A DNA stretch of 56,942 bases, from positions 1 through 56,942 of the forward strand of contig CAMBTK010000005.1 in assembly GCA_945870785.1 (NCBI GenBank), written 5' to 3'. Each line of letters opens with the position of its first letter. The first letter of the stretch is position 1. The notes below the pieces were generated by a model, which worked only from the letters and a program-made list of their open reading frames with translations, was not told where the DNA came from and ran no database searches. Of this stretch, positions 6,854-16,886 are shown one piece after another. Made by a program: the position numbers and the translations under genes. The stretch comes from Sulfurimonas crateris (GTDB taxonomy: Bacteria > Campylobacterota > Campylobacteria > Campylobacterales > Sulfurimonadaceae).

Positions 6854-9523
6854 TTGAAATATATTCTAGTTTCGCTACTGCTCGCTTCGCTTCTCCAAGT
6901 TTTTTTATGGCTAAATAACGATAAGAAATTTATAACTCCCCCAGATGCTGATAACATCATAGAATCACTCTCTTATGCCCCTTATCAAAAAGGCAATGAG
7001 AAAGAGATGCTCAGCAATGAAGAGGTTATTAGAGATTTGACTCTTTTAAAAAAGTTTACAAATACGGTCCGTCTCTACTCTGCTGATGATTCACAAAGAG
7101 TTATGCCTCACTTAAAGGCGCTTGGTATGAAAGCACATATGGGTCTTTGGCTCTCTGGAGATGTTGAAGATAATGAAAGAGAGATAGCTCTAGCAAAAAG
7201 CTTAATTGCAGAGTATCATGAAAGTCTTATATCCGTCATTGTTGGAAATGAGGTTCTTCTTCGTGATGATTTAAGTCCTGATGAGCTAATAGCGCATATT
7301 AGAGATTTTAAAGAGTTTATAACTTTGATACAAAAAGTAGATAGAGATGCAAGAGAAAAAGTAATTCAAGAAGAGATAGCAAAAGAGAAAAATAGAAAAG
7401 TAAGAGCTAAAAAACTAAAAGAGGCAAAAGCAAACACTGCTAAAGAAGAGAAACATACTATCTTATTAACAACGGCTGAAATTTGGAATATGTGGTTGCT
7501 ATATCCATATTTGGCAGATGAAGTTGATTTTATAACTATACATATACTTCCATATTGGGAGAAGATAAAAGCTGAGAGTTTTGAGCCATTCTTTAATGAG
7601 AAATACAAAAAAATAAGAGATGCACATCCTAAAAAACCTATCTTTGTTGGCGAGTTTGGATGGCCTAGTCAGGGTTATAACAACCAAGCATCAGTTGCAA
7701 ACCCACAAAATCAAGCGATGGTTGTTAGAAGATTTTTGGGACTGGCGAAAGAGAAGGGCTTTAGCTATAACCTTCTTGAAGCATTTGATCAGCCTTGGAA
7801 AGGGGTTGATGAGGGAAGCGTTGGTCAGTATTGGGGTATTTTTGACGCTAACCGTAATCTAAAGTTTGAGTTTCAAGGCGAAGTTTTAGTAGAACCATTT
7901 TGGTTTATGCAGATGGTTGCAGCGGCAATGATTGGAGCTATACTAACATTTTTTGGACTTAGGAATCAAAATATAAACTTCTTGCATGCGATGACATATG
8001 GTCTAGCAGCACAGGGTATCTCTTTTGGTATCGTTATGTCAGCTGTTTATCCGTTTGTCCACTACATGAATTTTGGAACATGGGTTATGTGGGGGATGGG
8101 TTCTATTTTGATGGTACCTCTTACTTTGATAACTCTAGCAAAGGCAAATGAGCTATTTAAATGTACAATTGGAAGACCTCCAAAGAGACTTATTCCTCTT
8201 GACTTAAAGTCAGATCACGTTCCTTTTGTAAGTATACATGTACCAGCATACAAAGAGCAGCCAGATGTTTTAAAAGAGACGCTTGAAGCCCTTGCAAACC
8301 TAAAATATACAAATTATGAAGTGTTAGTTATTATCAACAATACACCTGAAGAGTTTTATAAAGAGCCCATAAAAGAGCTATGCCAAGAGCTTGGAGAGAG
8401 ATTTGTATATCTTGATATTGAATGTACAGGTTTTAAAGCGGGAGCTCTAAACAGAGCTTTAGAATTTACAAACCCAGAGTGTGAAATATTGGCTGTTATC
8501 GATGCTGATTATGTTATAAAGCCAAGTTGGCTCGTAGAGTTAGTCCCGATTTTTGATGATGCAAAAGTAGCTCTTGTTCAAGCTCCACAAGATCACAGAG
8601 ATGGAAATGAATCACTTCTTAAAACGGCTATGAATGCCGAATATGCTGGTTTCTTTGATATAGGAATGGTTGAGCGTAATGAAGAAAATGCAATAGTAGC
8701 ACATGGAACTATGATAATGGTGCGCAAGAGTGCTTTTGATGAAGTAGGGCAGTGGAACACTGATACGATAGTTGAGGATAGCGAACTAGGTCTTAGACTC
8801 TTTGAAGCAGGTTATATAGGACACTACACAAACCGAAGATATGGACATGGACTACTTCCAGACACTATTGAAGCGTTTAAAAATCAGAGACATCGCTGGG
8901 CTTATGGTGCTGTACAGATTCTAAAAAAACATTGGGACCATTTTAAGCCATCATCAAAAACATTGACTCGTTCGCAAAAACATCACTTTATAACAGGATG
9001 GTTTTTTTGGCTCTCTGATGCTCTAGGAACGGTTACGTCAATACTAAATATTGTCTGGGTTCCAGTAATTATATTTGTAGGCGTTACTATCCCTACGATT
9101 GCTCTTACAGTACCTATATTAACGGCTTTCTTGGTAAATGTAATCCACTCTTTTGTTCTTTATAGAACAAGAGTTGGAGCAAATTTTTACCATTCACTTC
9201 TTGGTGCAATTGCCGCGATGAGTTTACAACTTACAATTTTTAAAGCTGTTTATGATGGATTTGTTAAAGATAGACTTCCATTTAAGAGAACAGAAAAGGG
9301 CGGTAATAGTAAAAGAAGTGTTAGCAGTCCTGTAAAAAATGAGATTATCTTAGCATCACTTCTAATTGGCTCTTTTATTGCACTGATTATGACAAACCAT
9401 CAAGCGATTATAGAGGTTTATATATTTTCTGCAACTATACTGATTCAGAGTATCCCGTATGTCTCTGCTATAATTCTTAGATTGATTGAGAAGAGTTCTT
9501 ACAAAAAGGAAACTCTCTCATAA
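6854..9523 (+). CDS. Membrane GT2 glycosyltransferase with N-terminal periplasmic GH17 domain (NdvB-like glucan synthase)
   Basis: A bifunctional 889-residue protein. An N-terminal anchor helix (1-20) is followed by a GH17-like domain (about 27-345) with both catalytic glutamates in context: VGNE (Glu133) and VGEFGWPS (Glu267). Then come membrane helices (about 350-440) and a cytoplasmic GT2 domain (about 455-700) with an IDADY motif, TIVEDSE and QRHRW (the QxxRW signature of processive synthases), and further helices to the C-terminus. This layout matches Pseudomonas-type NdvB, where the GH17 domain remodels beta-1,3-glucan into cyclic or branched periplasmic glucan. A Lys/Glu-rich helical insertion (about 160-200) sits inside the GH17 domain. 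The start is TTG with AGGAAG upstream. The substrate is inferred. Confidence 0.85.
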   Translation: MKYILVSLLLASLLQVFLWLNNDKKFITPPDADNIIESLSYAPYQKGNEKEMLSNEEVIRDLTLLKKFTNTVRLYSADDSQRVMPHLKALGMKAHMGLWLSGDVEDNEREIALAKSLIAEYHESLISVIVGNEVLLRDDLSPDELIAHIRDFKEFITLIQKVDRDAREKVIQEEIAKEKNRKVRAKKLKEAKANTAKEEKHTILLTTAEIWNMWLLYPYLADEVDFITIHILPYWEKIKAESFEPFFNEKYKKIRDAHPKKPIFVGEFGWPSQGYNNQASVANPQNQAMVVRRFLGLAKEKGFSYNLLEAFDQPWKGVDEGSVGQYWGIFDANRNLKFEFQGEVLVEPFWFMQMVAAAMIGAILTFFGLRNQNINFLHAMTYGLAAQGISFGIVMSAVYPFVHYMNFGTWVMWGMGSILMVPLTLITLAKANELFKCTIGRPPKRLIPLDLKSDHVPFVSIHVPAYKEQPDVLKETLEALANLKYTNYEVLVIINNTPEEFYKEPIKELCQELGERFVYLDIECTGFKAGALNRALEFTNPECEILAVIDADYVIKPSWLVELVPIFDDAKVALVQAPQDHRDGNESLLKTAMNAEYAGFFDIGMVERNEENAIVAHGTMIMVRKSAFDEVGQWNTDTIVEDSELGLRLFEAGYIGHYTNRRYGHGLLPDTIEAFKNQRHRWAYGAVQILKKHWDHFKPSSKTLTRSQKHHFITGWFFWLSDALGTVTSILNIVWVPVIIFVGVTIPTIALTVPILTAFLVNVIHSFVLYRTRVGANFYHSLLGAIAAMSLQLTIFKAVYDGFVKDRLPFKRTEKGGNSKRSVSSPVKNEIILASLLIGSFIALIMTNHQAIIEVYIFSATILIQSIPYVSAIILRLIEKSSYKKETLS

Positions 9524-9548
9524 TAAAAAAACAAAAGAGAGTTAAAAG

Positions 9549-10568
9549 ATGGAGTATAGATATATAGGCAAAACAGGGCTTAGAGTTACTCCAATATGTT
9601 TGGGGACAATGAGCTTTGGCTCATGGAGTAGCGAAACAGAATCTTTTAAAATCATGGATAAAGCGTATGAGAGAGGGATAAACTTTTTTGATACCGCTGA
9701 AATCTATCCAGTTCCACCAAAAGCCGAAGACACTGGCAAGAGTGAGACAATCATTGGAAAATGGTTAAAGGGCAAACAACGAGATAGTATCATCCTAGCC
9801 TCAAAAGTTGCAGGTGCTGCAAATGGCTGGTTTGTCCCACCAATCCGTCATGGATATACAGCAATAGACAGATTTCATATAAAAAAAGCGATAGAGGGAA
9901 GCCTTAAGAGGTTAGGAACTGATTATATAGATTTATATCAGATGCACTGGCCAGATACAGTTATACCTATAGAAGAGTCATTAATAGCCTTTGATGAGCT
10001 TGTAAAAGAGGGAAAGGTTAGATATATAGGGAGCTCAAATGATACAGCTTATGGGCTTTGTAAAGCAAATGAGACCTCAAAGAGATTAGGTATTGCTAGA
10101 TTTGAATCTATCCAAAATAATTTCTCACTAAACAACCCACGTTTTTTGGATGAACTCTCCACTGTATGCACAAAAGAGAGTATCTCGCTATTGGCTTATT
10201 CGCCAATTGCTGGAGGAGTATTAAGTGGAAAGTACAATAGTAAAGATTATCCACAAAACGCAAGATATACGGATTATATGATTAGTAAAAATATAAGATT
10301 AAACTCTCAGGCGGAGAGATTTTTAAATGAGAAATCATTAAAATCTACTGCTCTTTACTTGGATATAGCAAAAAGATTTCAAATTTCACCAGTAACTTTA
10401 GCTGTTGCCTATTCAAAGCAGTTTTCATTTGTAGCTTCAACTATCATAGGTGCTAGAAATATAGAGCAGATGGATGAATCGCTTGGAGCGTTAGATGTTA
10501 CGCTAAGTGAAGAGATAATGGCAGAGATAAAAGCGGTTCAACAAGAGATTATGTACCCAATGGGTTAA
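9549..10568 (+). CDS. Aldo/keto reductase, Tas-like
   Basis: NADPH-dependent oxidoreductase of the aldo/keto reductase superfamily, 339 residues. It opens with YRYIGKTGLRVTPICLGTM. The catalytic set is visible: Asp and Tyr in FFDTAEIYP, Lys in ILASKVAG and His in YQMHWPD. The PVPPKAEDTGKSETIIG segment is characteristic of the E. coli Tas group rather than of generic family members. The ATG lies 25 bases after the glucan-enzyme stop, so the two may be co-transcribed. It converges on aroE and overlaps its 3' end by four bases. The physiological substrate is unknown. Confidence 0.9.
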   Translation: MEYRYIGKTGLRVTPICLGTMSFGSWSSETESFKIMDKAYERGINFFDTAEIYPVPPKAEDTGKSETIIGKWLKGKQRDSIILASKVAGAANGWFVPPIRHGYTAIDRFHIKKAIEGSLKRLGTDYIDLYQMHWPDTVIPIEESLIAFDELVKEGKVRYIGSSNDTAYGLCKANETSKRLGIARFESIQNNFSLNNPRFLDELSTVCTKESISLLAYSPIAGGVLSGKYNSKDYPQNARYTDYMISKNIRLNSQAERFLNEKSLKSTALYLDIAKRFQISPVTLAVAYSKQFSFVASTIIGARNIEQMDESLGALDVTLSEEIMAEIKAVQQEIMYPMG

Positions 10569-11356
10569 AGGTTAAAACTCTCTGCCATATAATGCTCTAT
10601 ATCATCGCTCTTTAGCTCACTCTTTACAAAGAGTTCATTTGCTAAAATGCCTTGAGCGAGTAACATGTCCGCACCATCTTTGCAGATGATGTTTTTATCT
10701 TTTGCCAACTTTAAAAAAGGTGTGATTTTTCCATAAATCACTTCAGCTACAAAAGAGGTACTATCTAATATCTGCTCAATTAAAGCAAGTGGAGCAGGGA
10801 ATTCTTTGTCTTTTAGTCCAGCACTTGTTGAGTTTAGTACCAAATCATACTTTTTTATCTCAAAATTATCCCAGTTAAAACATTCACAACCAAGTTCTTT
10901 AAAGTAAGAGAGCCTTGAATCACTTCTGTTTATAACGCTTACTTTTATGCCAGAGTCTATAAACTTTGAGGCTAACGCCTTTGCAGTTCCACCAGCTCCA
11001 AGGATTAAGATATTTTTTACATCCCCAAACTCTTTAATAGCAAACATAAACCCATCAGCATCCGTGTTGTAGCCTATAAGACGACCGTTTTCGTTTACGA
11101 TGGTGTTTACAACTCCTACTTTTTTTGCAAAACCTCTTACTTCATCACAAGCTATATATGCAGCCTCTTTGTGTGGAACTGTGACATTTGCACCTGAGAG
11201 CTTAAGTGATAAAAAAGTCTCTTTCAATTTCGAGCCATCTTGCAGATGAATTCTGGTGTAACAAGCTTTATAGTTTAGATGCTTAAATACGCTGTTGTGC
11301 ATAAGCGGAGAACGAGAGTGTGCAACAGGGTCGCCAAATATAGCAAAAAGTTTCAT
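10565..11356 (-). CDS. aroE: Shikimate dehydrogenase
   Basis: Reduces 3-dehydroshikimate to shikimate with NADPH, the fourth step of chorismate synthesis. It has 263 residues. The N-terminal substrate-binding domain contains SRSPLMHN and the NVTVPHK signature with catalytic Lys63, and NTDADG supplies the catalytic aspartate. The Rossmann motif GAGGTAKA (about 120-127) is followed by NRSDSR for NADPH. The ATG directly abuts the TAG stop of trpE, which points to translational coupling. It is the last gene of a long minus-strand run. Confidence 0.95.
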   Translation of the reverse strand: MKLFAIFGDPVAHSRSPLMHNSVFKHLNYKACYTRIHLQDGSKLKETFLSLKLSGANVTVPHKEAAYIACDEVRGFAKKVGVVNTIVNENGRLIGYNTDADGFMFAIKEFGDVKNILILGAGGTAKALASKFIDSGIKVSVINRSDSRLSYFKELGCECFNWDNFEIKKYDLVLNSTSAGLKDKEFPAPLALIEQILDSTSFVAEVIYGKITPFLKLAKDKNIICKDGADMLLAQGILANELFVKSELKSDDIEHYMAESFNL

Positions 11357-12772
11357 CTATATCTCAGCGTTATCAAGATCTTCAAGCGAAGCAACTAATG
11401 CTCCGAGTTTATTTTTGACTTCTAGGTATTCAAGCTCATTTTGACTATCTGCAACAACTCCAGCTCCAGCTTGAAGAATGACTTTATCATCTTTAACCAT
11501 TGCTGTTCTGATAGTTATCGCACTATCCATATTTCCATCAAAACCAAAGTAGCCAATACTTCCACTATAAAAGCCACGTTTTAGCCCTTCAAACTCTGCT
11601 ATAAGCTCCATTGCACGAATTTTTGGAGCCCCTGTCATTGTTCCTGCTGTAAAAGTTGCCATAAACAAGTCAAACATATCTTTATCATCAGCAAGAGTAG
11701 CCGTAACATCAGAGACAATGTGCATTACGTGAGAAAAGCGTTCTATGTGCATCATATCTTCAACTTTAACACTTCCAGTCTTTGCAACTCTACTTACATC
11801 ATTTCTACCTAAATCTATAAGCATAAGATGCTCTGCTAACTCTTTTGGATCTGCCAGTAGTTCAGCTTCCAGTTCTTTGTCTCTTTGTTTTGTAGAGCCT
11901 CTTTTTCTTGTTCCAGCTATCGGGCGCAAAAGAAGTTCGCCATTTGTGACTCTAACCATAACTTCAGGTGAAGAACCAACAATATTAAAATCTTCATACT
12001 CCATCAAAAACATATATGGTGATGGATTTTTTGTTCTAAGAATTCTGTAAAAACTAAATGGATCCACTTTAATGTTTCTAGTAAAGCGGTTTGTCATAAG
12101 GATTTGAAACACATCACCACTTCTTATCATCTCTTTTGAATCATCAACCATTTTAAAGAACTGCTCTTTGGTGTGAGCAAAGCTTCCTTTGTCGTTTCCA
12201 ATATTTTTTTTCATATGTATATACTCGTAAGAGCCTTTTAGTTCGTTCTCGATTGTGTAAAATTTATCACTCATCTCTTTGAGTGTACTTATCAGCGTTA
12301 ATTGATGGTTTTTGTGAGAATAAACTAAAATAATTTTAGGGAGCATAAGGTCTAAATCTGGAGTGTTTAGCTCATCTTTGAGTGTGTCCATGCTTGAGTG
12401 TAGTTTTGGCTCAAAAACTTTTACCATGTCATAACCAATGTAGCCTATAAAACCATCTATATAACCTACTTTAAGTTCACTTGAGGCTTTTTTATAGATT
12501 GAGGTATCTATATTTTTATAGTAATTTTTTAAAAATATAAATGGAGACTCATCTTTAGAATGAACTAATCCATCTGCATCAGTATAGATAGTTTTACCAT
12601 CTATATACTGAATTCTCTCTCTGGCACCTATGCAGATAAAGCTATAGTTACCCTCGCTCTGTCCAGCACTCTCAAAAAGATATGAAATTTCATCTGTAAA
12701 AATAGTTTTTAATTTTGCATAAACTGCGATTGGAGCTAATTGGTCTTGAAAAAATTGTTTTGAGTAAATCAA
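11357..12772 (-). CDS. trpE: Anthranilate synthase component I (TrpE); PabB is the alternative
   Basis: Chorismate-utilising enzyme of 471 residues that makes anthranilate from chorismate with ammonia supplied by a TrpG amidotransferase. The C-terminal chorismate-binding domain is complete: LMTNRFTRNI, GSSPEVMVRV, RPIAGTRKRG, LIDLGRNDV, GTMTGAPKIRAME and GAGVVADS. The N-terminal FLFESA segment matches the LLES-type tryptophan-feedback site, which favours TrpE over PabB. The start is TTG (12770-12772) with AAGG upstream. A UUCG hairpin lies in the 46-base gap after the SPOR gene. aroE follows directly, so this operon serves aromatic amino acid synthesis. Confidence 0.85.
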   Translation of the reverse strand: MIYSKQFFQDQLAPIAVYAKLKTIFTDEISYLFESAGQSEGNYSFICIGARERIQYIDGKTIYTDADGLVHSKDESPFIFLKNYYKNIDTSIYKKASSELKVGYIDGFIGYIGYDMVKVFEPKLHSSMDTLKDELNTPDLDLMLPKIILVYSHKNHQLTLISTLKEMSDKFYTIENELKGSYEYIHMKKNIGNDKGSFAHTKEQFFKMVDDSKEMIRSGDVFQILMTNRFTRNIKVDPFSFYRILRTKNPSPYMFLMEYEDFNIVGSSPEVMVRVTNGELLLRPIAGTRKRGSTKQRDKELEAELLADPKELAEHLMLIDLGRNDVSRVAKTGSVKVEDMMHIERFSHVMHIVSDVTATLADDKDMFDLFMATFTAGTMTGAPKIRAMELIAEFEGLKRGFYSGSIGYFGFDGNMDSAITIRTAMVKDDKVILQAGAGVVADSQNELEYLEVKNKLGALVASLEDLDNAEI

Positions 12773-12794
12773 AAGAGTGCCTTGTAAAAGAGTT

Positions 12795-12808
12795 GCTCCC
12801 GAAGGAGC
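12795..12808 (-). other. Stable C(UUCG)G hairpin between SPOR gene and trpE
   Basis: On the minus strand the transcript reads GCTCC-TTCG-GGAGC, a five-pair stem capped by the very stable UUCG tetraloop closed by C-G. It starts 11 bases after the SPOR stop and lies about 22 bases before the trpE TTG start. It has no following T run, so it is not a typical terminator. It may mark a processing point or protect a 3' end. Confidence 0.5.
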
Positions 12809-12818
12809 GTAAGTTCTA

Positions 12819-13496
12819 TTATATTTTTGTTAGAAAAGCGCCTGACTCAACAGAAGCTCTTATGCTCTTAAGTGCTTTTCTAGCTTCACTCTCAGAACTA
12901 AAAGGTCCTACTAGAACCTTATTCAAAGGAGTAGCATTGTTTGGTACTTTGTGAAATTTATATTCATAACCAAGTTTTGTAATTGATTCTAAAAATTTCT
13001 TATTTGGCTCATATCTTGAAAAAGAACCAACTTGAATATAGTATCCACCAGAAGCTACTGCTTGAGGCTTAGATTTCGGCTCTTTTTGTGTAACTCTCTT
13101 CGGCTCTATATTTTTTGGTTCAACTTTTGCAATTTCTGTTGTTTCTACTTGTTTCTCTTCTTGTGTTTGAGCTTTAGGAGCCTCTTTTGTGCTCTCTTCT
13201 TTAAGTTTTTGAGCAATCTCATCAAGAGAGATATTTTCTTTATTTGTTTCTTGAACAACAGGAACATCTTCAAAAAGTGGCTCATCAGCTAAACTTTTTA
13301 TCTCTTTTTGTGGTTCAGGAGGAAGAATTGCTTGTGGCAGATTATCTGTATTGCTTGATGTTAAAGTATTCATAAGCATAACAACAACAATAAGTACAAT
13401 ACCAAGTGTAGCAACAGCTAAAATAATTCTCTTATTTCCAGCAGACGAACTATTTTTGTTTAAGATAATGTCATTTAATTCATTTTTTTCTTCCAT
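12819..13496 (-). CDS. SPOR-domain inner-membrane protein
   Basis: SPOR domains bind denuded septal peptidoglycan, and their proteins act at the division site. This one has 225 residues: a short cytoplasmic tail, one transmembrane helix (about 24-43), a Glu/Lys/Pro-rich periplasmic linker (about 50-148) and a C-terminal SPOR domain beginning GGYYIQVGSF and ending at residue 225. The ATG is supported by an AGGAGA site. A SPOR gene at the same place between the DUF1882 gene and aroE is what I recall from Campylobacter. It probably works in cell division. Confidence 0.88.
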   Translation of the reverse strand: MEEKNELNDIILNKNSSSAGNKRIILAVATLGIVLIVVVMLMNTLTSSNTDNLPQAILPPEPQKEIKSLADEPLFEDVPVVQETNKENISLDEIAQKLKEESTKEAPKAQTQEEKQVETTEIAKVEPKNIEPKRVTQKEPKSKPQAVASGGYYIQVGSFSRYEPNKKFLESITKLGYEYKFHKVPNNATPLNKVLVGPFSSESEARKALKSIRASVESGAFLTKI

Positions 13497-13542
13497 AACG
13501 TCTCCTTAATCTTCTTTATTTATAATAATACCAAAAAGTTGT

Positions 13543-14085
13543 TTACATATGCTTTGACCAAGAAGCACCACGCTCCTTGGAGTAAACATCTATTGGAAGT
13601 GTCAAAATATTATACTCATCTGGCATATCTGCATTTGGAAACATTTTCCATTGCATAGGTTGTTTAGCTGATAGCTTCATGCTTATCATTTTCCCCAATT
13701 GGATTGCCTCTTGAAGAGTTGTATGTCCTTTATGGATATACACATGAAGATGCCCTTCAGTCCTTGTTTTATAAGCCGTAAAGTTTATAAAACCCTCTTC
13801 ACGTAATAGAAGTTGAGCCTTGTGGTAAAAACGTTCAGGGTCTCTTCCGTTATAGTCGATAACAATATTTTCTACTTTTCCATGTTTGTTAATAAGTGAG
13901 TGTGCAACGGTTATCTCGCCTTTTATGTGCTGAGAGATAACAGCCTGTGATAAAGAGGCATTTACCTTTTCAAATTTGTTATAAAATGTTCTACCTTTAA
14001 AGATAATCTTATCTACTACTGTATCCCTTTTAATCCAGTAGTGATCAGTTAACATTTTTATAAGATTTAAATCAGATGTTGTCAT
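13543..14085 (-). CDS. DUF1882-family protein, possible degenerate primase-like fold
   Basis: Conserved cytoplasmic protein of 180 residues found next to glyA in Campylobacterota; its function is not established to my knowledge. The region from about residue 70 to 170 has a pattern reminiscent of the small catalytic domain of archaeo-eukaryotic primases: IVIDYNG (Asp77), an FTAYKTRTEGHLHVYI strand (His112, His114), and LPIDVY (Asp166). The second acidic residue of the usual DxD/E is Asn79, so polymerase activity would be doubtful. The ATG is preceded by AGGAGA and lies nine bases from the glyA stop. The fold proposal is inference; the family assignment is firmer. Confidence 0.75.
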   Translation of the reverse strand: MTTSDLNLIKMLTDHYWIKRDTVVDKIIFKGRTFYNKFEKVNASLSQAVISQHIKGEITVAHSLINKHGKVENIVIDYNGRDPERFYHKAQLLLREEGFINFTAYKTRTEGHLHVYIHKGHTTLQEAIQLGKMISMKLSAKQPMQWKMFPNADMPDEYNILTLPIDVYSKERGASWSKHM

Positions 14086-14094
14086 CTTTTCTCC

Positions 14095-15342
14095 TTAGTA
14101 TGTTGATTGGTTATAGATTACAAAATTTTTAGCTAATTCTTTTAGCTCATTTTTTACAGATGCTTGAAGCTCCGTATCGTTAATGTTATCTAAAACATCT
14201 GCAATTTTGTTAGCAATAAATTCAAATTCTTTCTCTTTCATTCCTCTGCTTGTAAGTGCAGGACTTCCGATGCGGATACCAGAAGTTACAAAAGGACTTC
14301 TTGTCTCACCTGGAACTGTGTTTTTATTTACTGTTATACCTGCGTTTCCAAGAGCGATATCTGCATCTTTGCCAGAGAAGTCACGGTTTAAAAATGATAG
14401 CAGAACTAAGTGGTTGTCAGTTCCACCACTCACTAAATCGTAACCTCTTTTAACAAGAACTTCACCTAGAATTTTAGCGTTAGCTTTTACTTGCACAGCA
14501 TACTCTTTCCACTCAGGAGATAGATTGTATTTGAAACCAACTGCCTTTGCAGCGATTACATGTACAAGAGGTCCACCTTGAAGAGCGGGGAAGATTGCAG
14601 AGTTCATTTTTTTAGCAATCTCTTCATCATTTGTCATGATCATACCGCCACGAGGACCTGCAAGAGTTTTATGAGTTGTAGTTGTCACAACGTGTGCGTG
14701 AGGGAATGGACTCATATGCTCACCCGCAACAACAAGTCCTGCAACATGGGCGATATCTGCAAACATAATTGCTCCAACAGCGTCAGCTATCTCACGGAAT
14801 TTTTTAAAGTCTATCTCTCTTGCATAAGCAGAAGCTCCACAAACTATGATTTTTGGCTGTACTGCTTTTGCAATTTCTAATATTTTGTCATAATTCATAC
14901 GACCATCAAGCTCAACACCATATGTGAAGCTTGAGTAGTTTTGACCTGAAAAGCTAGGTTTTGAGCCGTGAGTAAGGTGCCCACCGTGGCTTAAATCCAT
15001 ACCTAAAAGTTTATCTCCAGCTTTAAGTAATCCAGCATAAACAGCAGCGTTTGCTTGGCTTCCTGAGTGCGGTTGTACATTTGCATAGTTACAACCAAAT
15101 AGTTTACAAGCTCTATCAATTGCTAACTGCTCAACACCATCAGCATACTCGCAACCGCCATAATAACGCTTCGCAGGGTAACCTTCTGCATATTTGTTTG
15201 TAAATACGCTTCCCATCGCTTCCATAACTGCTGGAAGAGTAAAGTTTTCACTTGCAATCATCTCCAAATGGTCAGTTTGTCTCTCTAACTCTTTTTCACA
15301 TAAATCAAATATATCTTTATCAAACTCTTTTAAAAAACTCAT
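14095..15342 (-). CDS. glyA: Serine hydroxymethyltransferase
   Basis: PLP enzyme that interconverts serine and glycine while charging tetrahydrofolate with a one-carbon unit. It has 415 residues, the usual length. [10 protein letters not shown] and the YYGGCEY motif lie near the N-terminus, PHSGSQAN at 91-98 and [14 protein letters not shown] at 220-233, with Lys225 as the Schiff-base lysine. The start is an ATG with an AAGGAA site. It lies 36 bases downstream of lysS and just upstream of the DUF1882 gene, an arrangement shared with Helicobacter and Campylobacter as I remember them. Confidence 0.97.
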   Translation of the reverse strand: MSFLKEFDKDIFDLCEKELERQTDHLEMIASENFTLPAVMEAMGSVFTNKYAEGYPAKRYYGGCEYADGVEQLAIDRACKLFGCNYANVQPHSGSQANAAVYAGLLKAGDKLLGMDLSHGGHLTHGSKPSFSGQNYSSFTYGVELDGRMNYDKILEIAKAVQPKIIVCGASAYAREIDFKKFREIADAVGAIMFADIAHVAGLVVAGEHMSPFPHAHVVTTTTHKTLAGPRGGMIMTNDEEIAKKMNSAIFPALQGGPLVHVIAAKAVGFKYNLSPEWKEYAVQVKANAKILGEVLVKRGYDLVSGGTDNHLVLLSFLNRDFSGKDADIALGNAGITVNKNTVPGETRSPFVTSGIRIGSPALTSRGMKEKEFEFIANKIADVLDNINDTELQASVKNELKELAKNFVIYNQSTY

Positions 15343-15378
15343 TTTTTATTCCTTTTATTTATTTAGTTTTAGTTCTTT

Positions 15379-16875
15379 TTACTCTTCTGCTACGATTGGT
15401 TTCATCGCTGGAAAGAGTAAAACATCTCTTATTGAGTGTTCATTAGTAAGCAACATTACAAGTCTGTCTATTCCTATGCCTTGTCCAGCAGTTGGTGCCA
15501 TGCCATAGCTTAATGCCTCTACAAAATCCAAATCCATGGCGTGAGCTTCATCATCCCCACCATCTTTTGATTCTACTTGAGCTTTAAATCTATTGTATTG
15601 ATCAACGGGGTCATTTAACTCACTAAATGCATTTGCTATCTCACGTCCTGCAATAAAGAGCTCAAATCTCTCAGTTATATCTGGATTTTTATCATCTCTT
15701 CTAGCAAGAGGTGAGATGTCAACAGGGTACTCAGTAATAAAAGTAGGGTTAATCAGTTTGTCTTCAACAAATTCATCAAACAGCTCCCCTTGAAGTTGAC
15801 CTAAGCTTAGATTGTTTTTTACTTGGATGTTTTTCTCTTTTAAAAATAAGATAATTTTATCCTTATCATTTACTATCTCTTTTGGAACGCTACCTATTGT
15901 ATATAAAGATTCTATTAGTGGTACTTCGCTAAATTTATTGAAATCAACTTCCATATCTCCATAAGGAAGAGAAGTTGGAAGGTTTAGATGATCAAAAAGG
16001 TATCTAAAATACTCTTTTGTAATCTCAATCAAATCTTTGTAAGTTTTGTATGCCCAGTAAAACTCGATAGAGGTAAATTCAGGGTTGTGTGTAGCATCCA
16101 TTCCCTCATTTCTAAAGTTACGGTTTATCTCAAAAACAGCTTCAAAACCGCCAACAATAAGTCTCTTTAGATATAACTCAGGAGCGATTCTTAGGTATCT
16201 GTCAATTCCTAGTGCATTATGATGAGTTACAAATGGTTTAGCATTTGCGCCACCTGCAATTGGGTGCATCATCGGAGTTTCAACTTCTAAAAAGCCTTTG
16301 TCTTCAAAAAAACGACGAGTTAGAGAGATTACTTTAGATCTTATTTTAAATGTTTTGCGAACATCAGCATTCATGATAAGATCAAGGTATCTTTTTCTAT
16401 ATCTTGTCTCTTTGTCTGTTATGCCATGAAACTTCTCAGGAAGAGGAGATATCGCTTTTGTTAAAAGTTTAAGATTGTCAGCATGAAGAGAGAGCTCTCC
16501 TTGTCCAGTTACAAACGGATACCCGCTCACTTCTACAATATCACCTGCTTCTATGTTTTTTTTGAAAGTTTCGTTGTAAAACTCTTCGCCTATATGGTCT
16601 CTTGCAACATATATCTGAAGAACATTACTCTCATCTTCAATCTGTATAAAACTAGCTTTTCCCATAATTCTAAAGAGCTTTATACGTCCACTTATTGTGT
16701 AGTGTCTCTTTTCATCTCGTTTGTTCTCTTTATGAATTACATCAGAGTTGACATTTAAAAACTTCTCAATAGTTGCATTTCTTTTTGATTCGTTTGCGTA
16801 AGGGTTTATCCCAGCATTTCTTAAAATTTCTACTTTTTCAATTCTTTGTTGAATAAATTTGTTATCAAAAACCAA
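15379..16875 (-). CDS. lysS: Lysyl-tRNA synthetase, class II
   Basis: Charges tRNA-Lys in the cytoplasm. It has 498 residues: an N-terminal OB-fold anticodon-binding domain (about 55-150) and a class II catalytic core. Motif 2 lies around [15 protein letters not shown], and motif 3 in [12 protein letters not shown] near the C-terminus. The start is TTG (16873-16875) with AAGGAAG nine bases upstream; no better ATG is near. It follows fur by 11 bases, so iron-regulator and translation genes share a transcript here. Confidence 0.96.
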   Translation of the reverse strand: MVFDNKFIQQRIEKVEILRNAGINPYANESKRNATIEKFLNVNSDVIHKENKRDEKRHYTISGRIKLFRIMGKASFIQIEDESNVLQIYVARDHIGEEFYNETFKKNIEAGDIVEVSGYPFVTGQGELSLHADNLKLLTKAISPLPEKFHGITDKETRYRKRYLDLIMNADVRKTFKIRSKVISLTRRFFEDKGFLEVETPMMHPIAGGANAKPFVTHHNALGIDRYLRIAPELYLKRLIVGGFEAVFEINRNFRNEGMDATHNPEFTSIEFYWAYKTYKDLIEITKEYFRYLFDHLNLPTSLPYGDMEVDFNKFSEVPLIESLYTIGSVPKEIVNDKDKIILFLKEKNIQVKNNLSLGQLQGELFDEFVEDKLINPTFITEYPVDISPLARRDDKNPDITERFELFIAGREIANAFSELNDPVDQYNRFKAQVESKDGGDDEAHAMDLDFVEALSYGMAPTAGQGIGIDRLVMLLTNEHSIRDVLLFPAMKPIVAEE

Positions 16876-16886
16876 TAATTCTTCCT

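Noticed and set aside
11357..12772. PabB (aminodeoxychorismate synthase) as the name for the TrpE-like gene
   Set aside because: The N-terminal LLES-like FLFESA segment and nearby aroE favour TrpE, though a neighbouring trpG or trpD would be needed to settle it.
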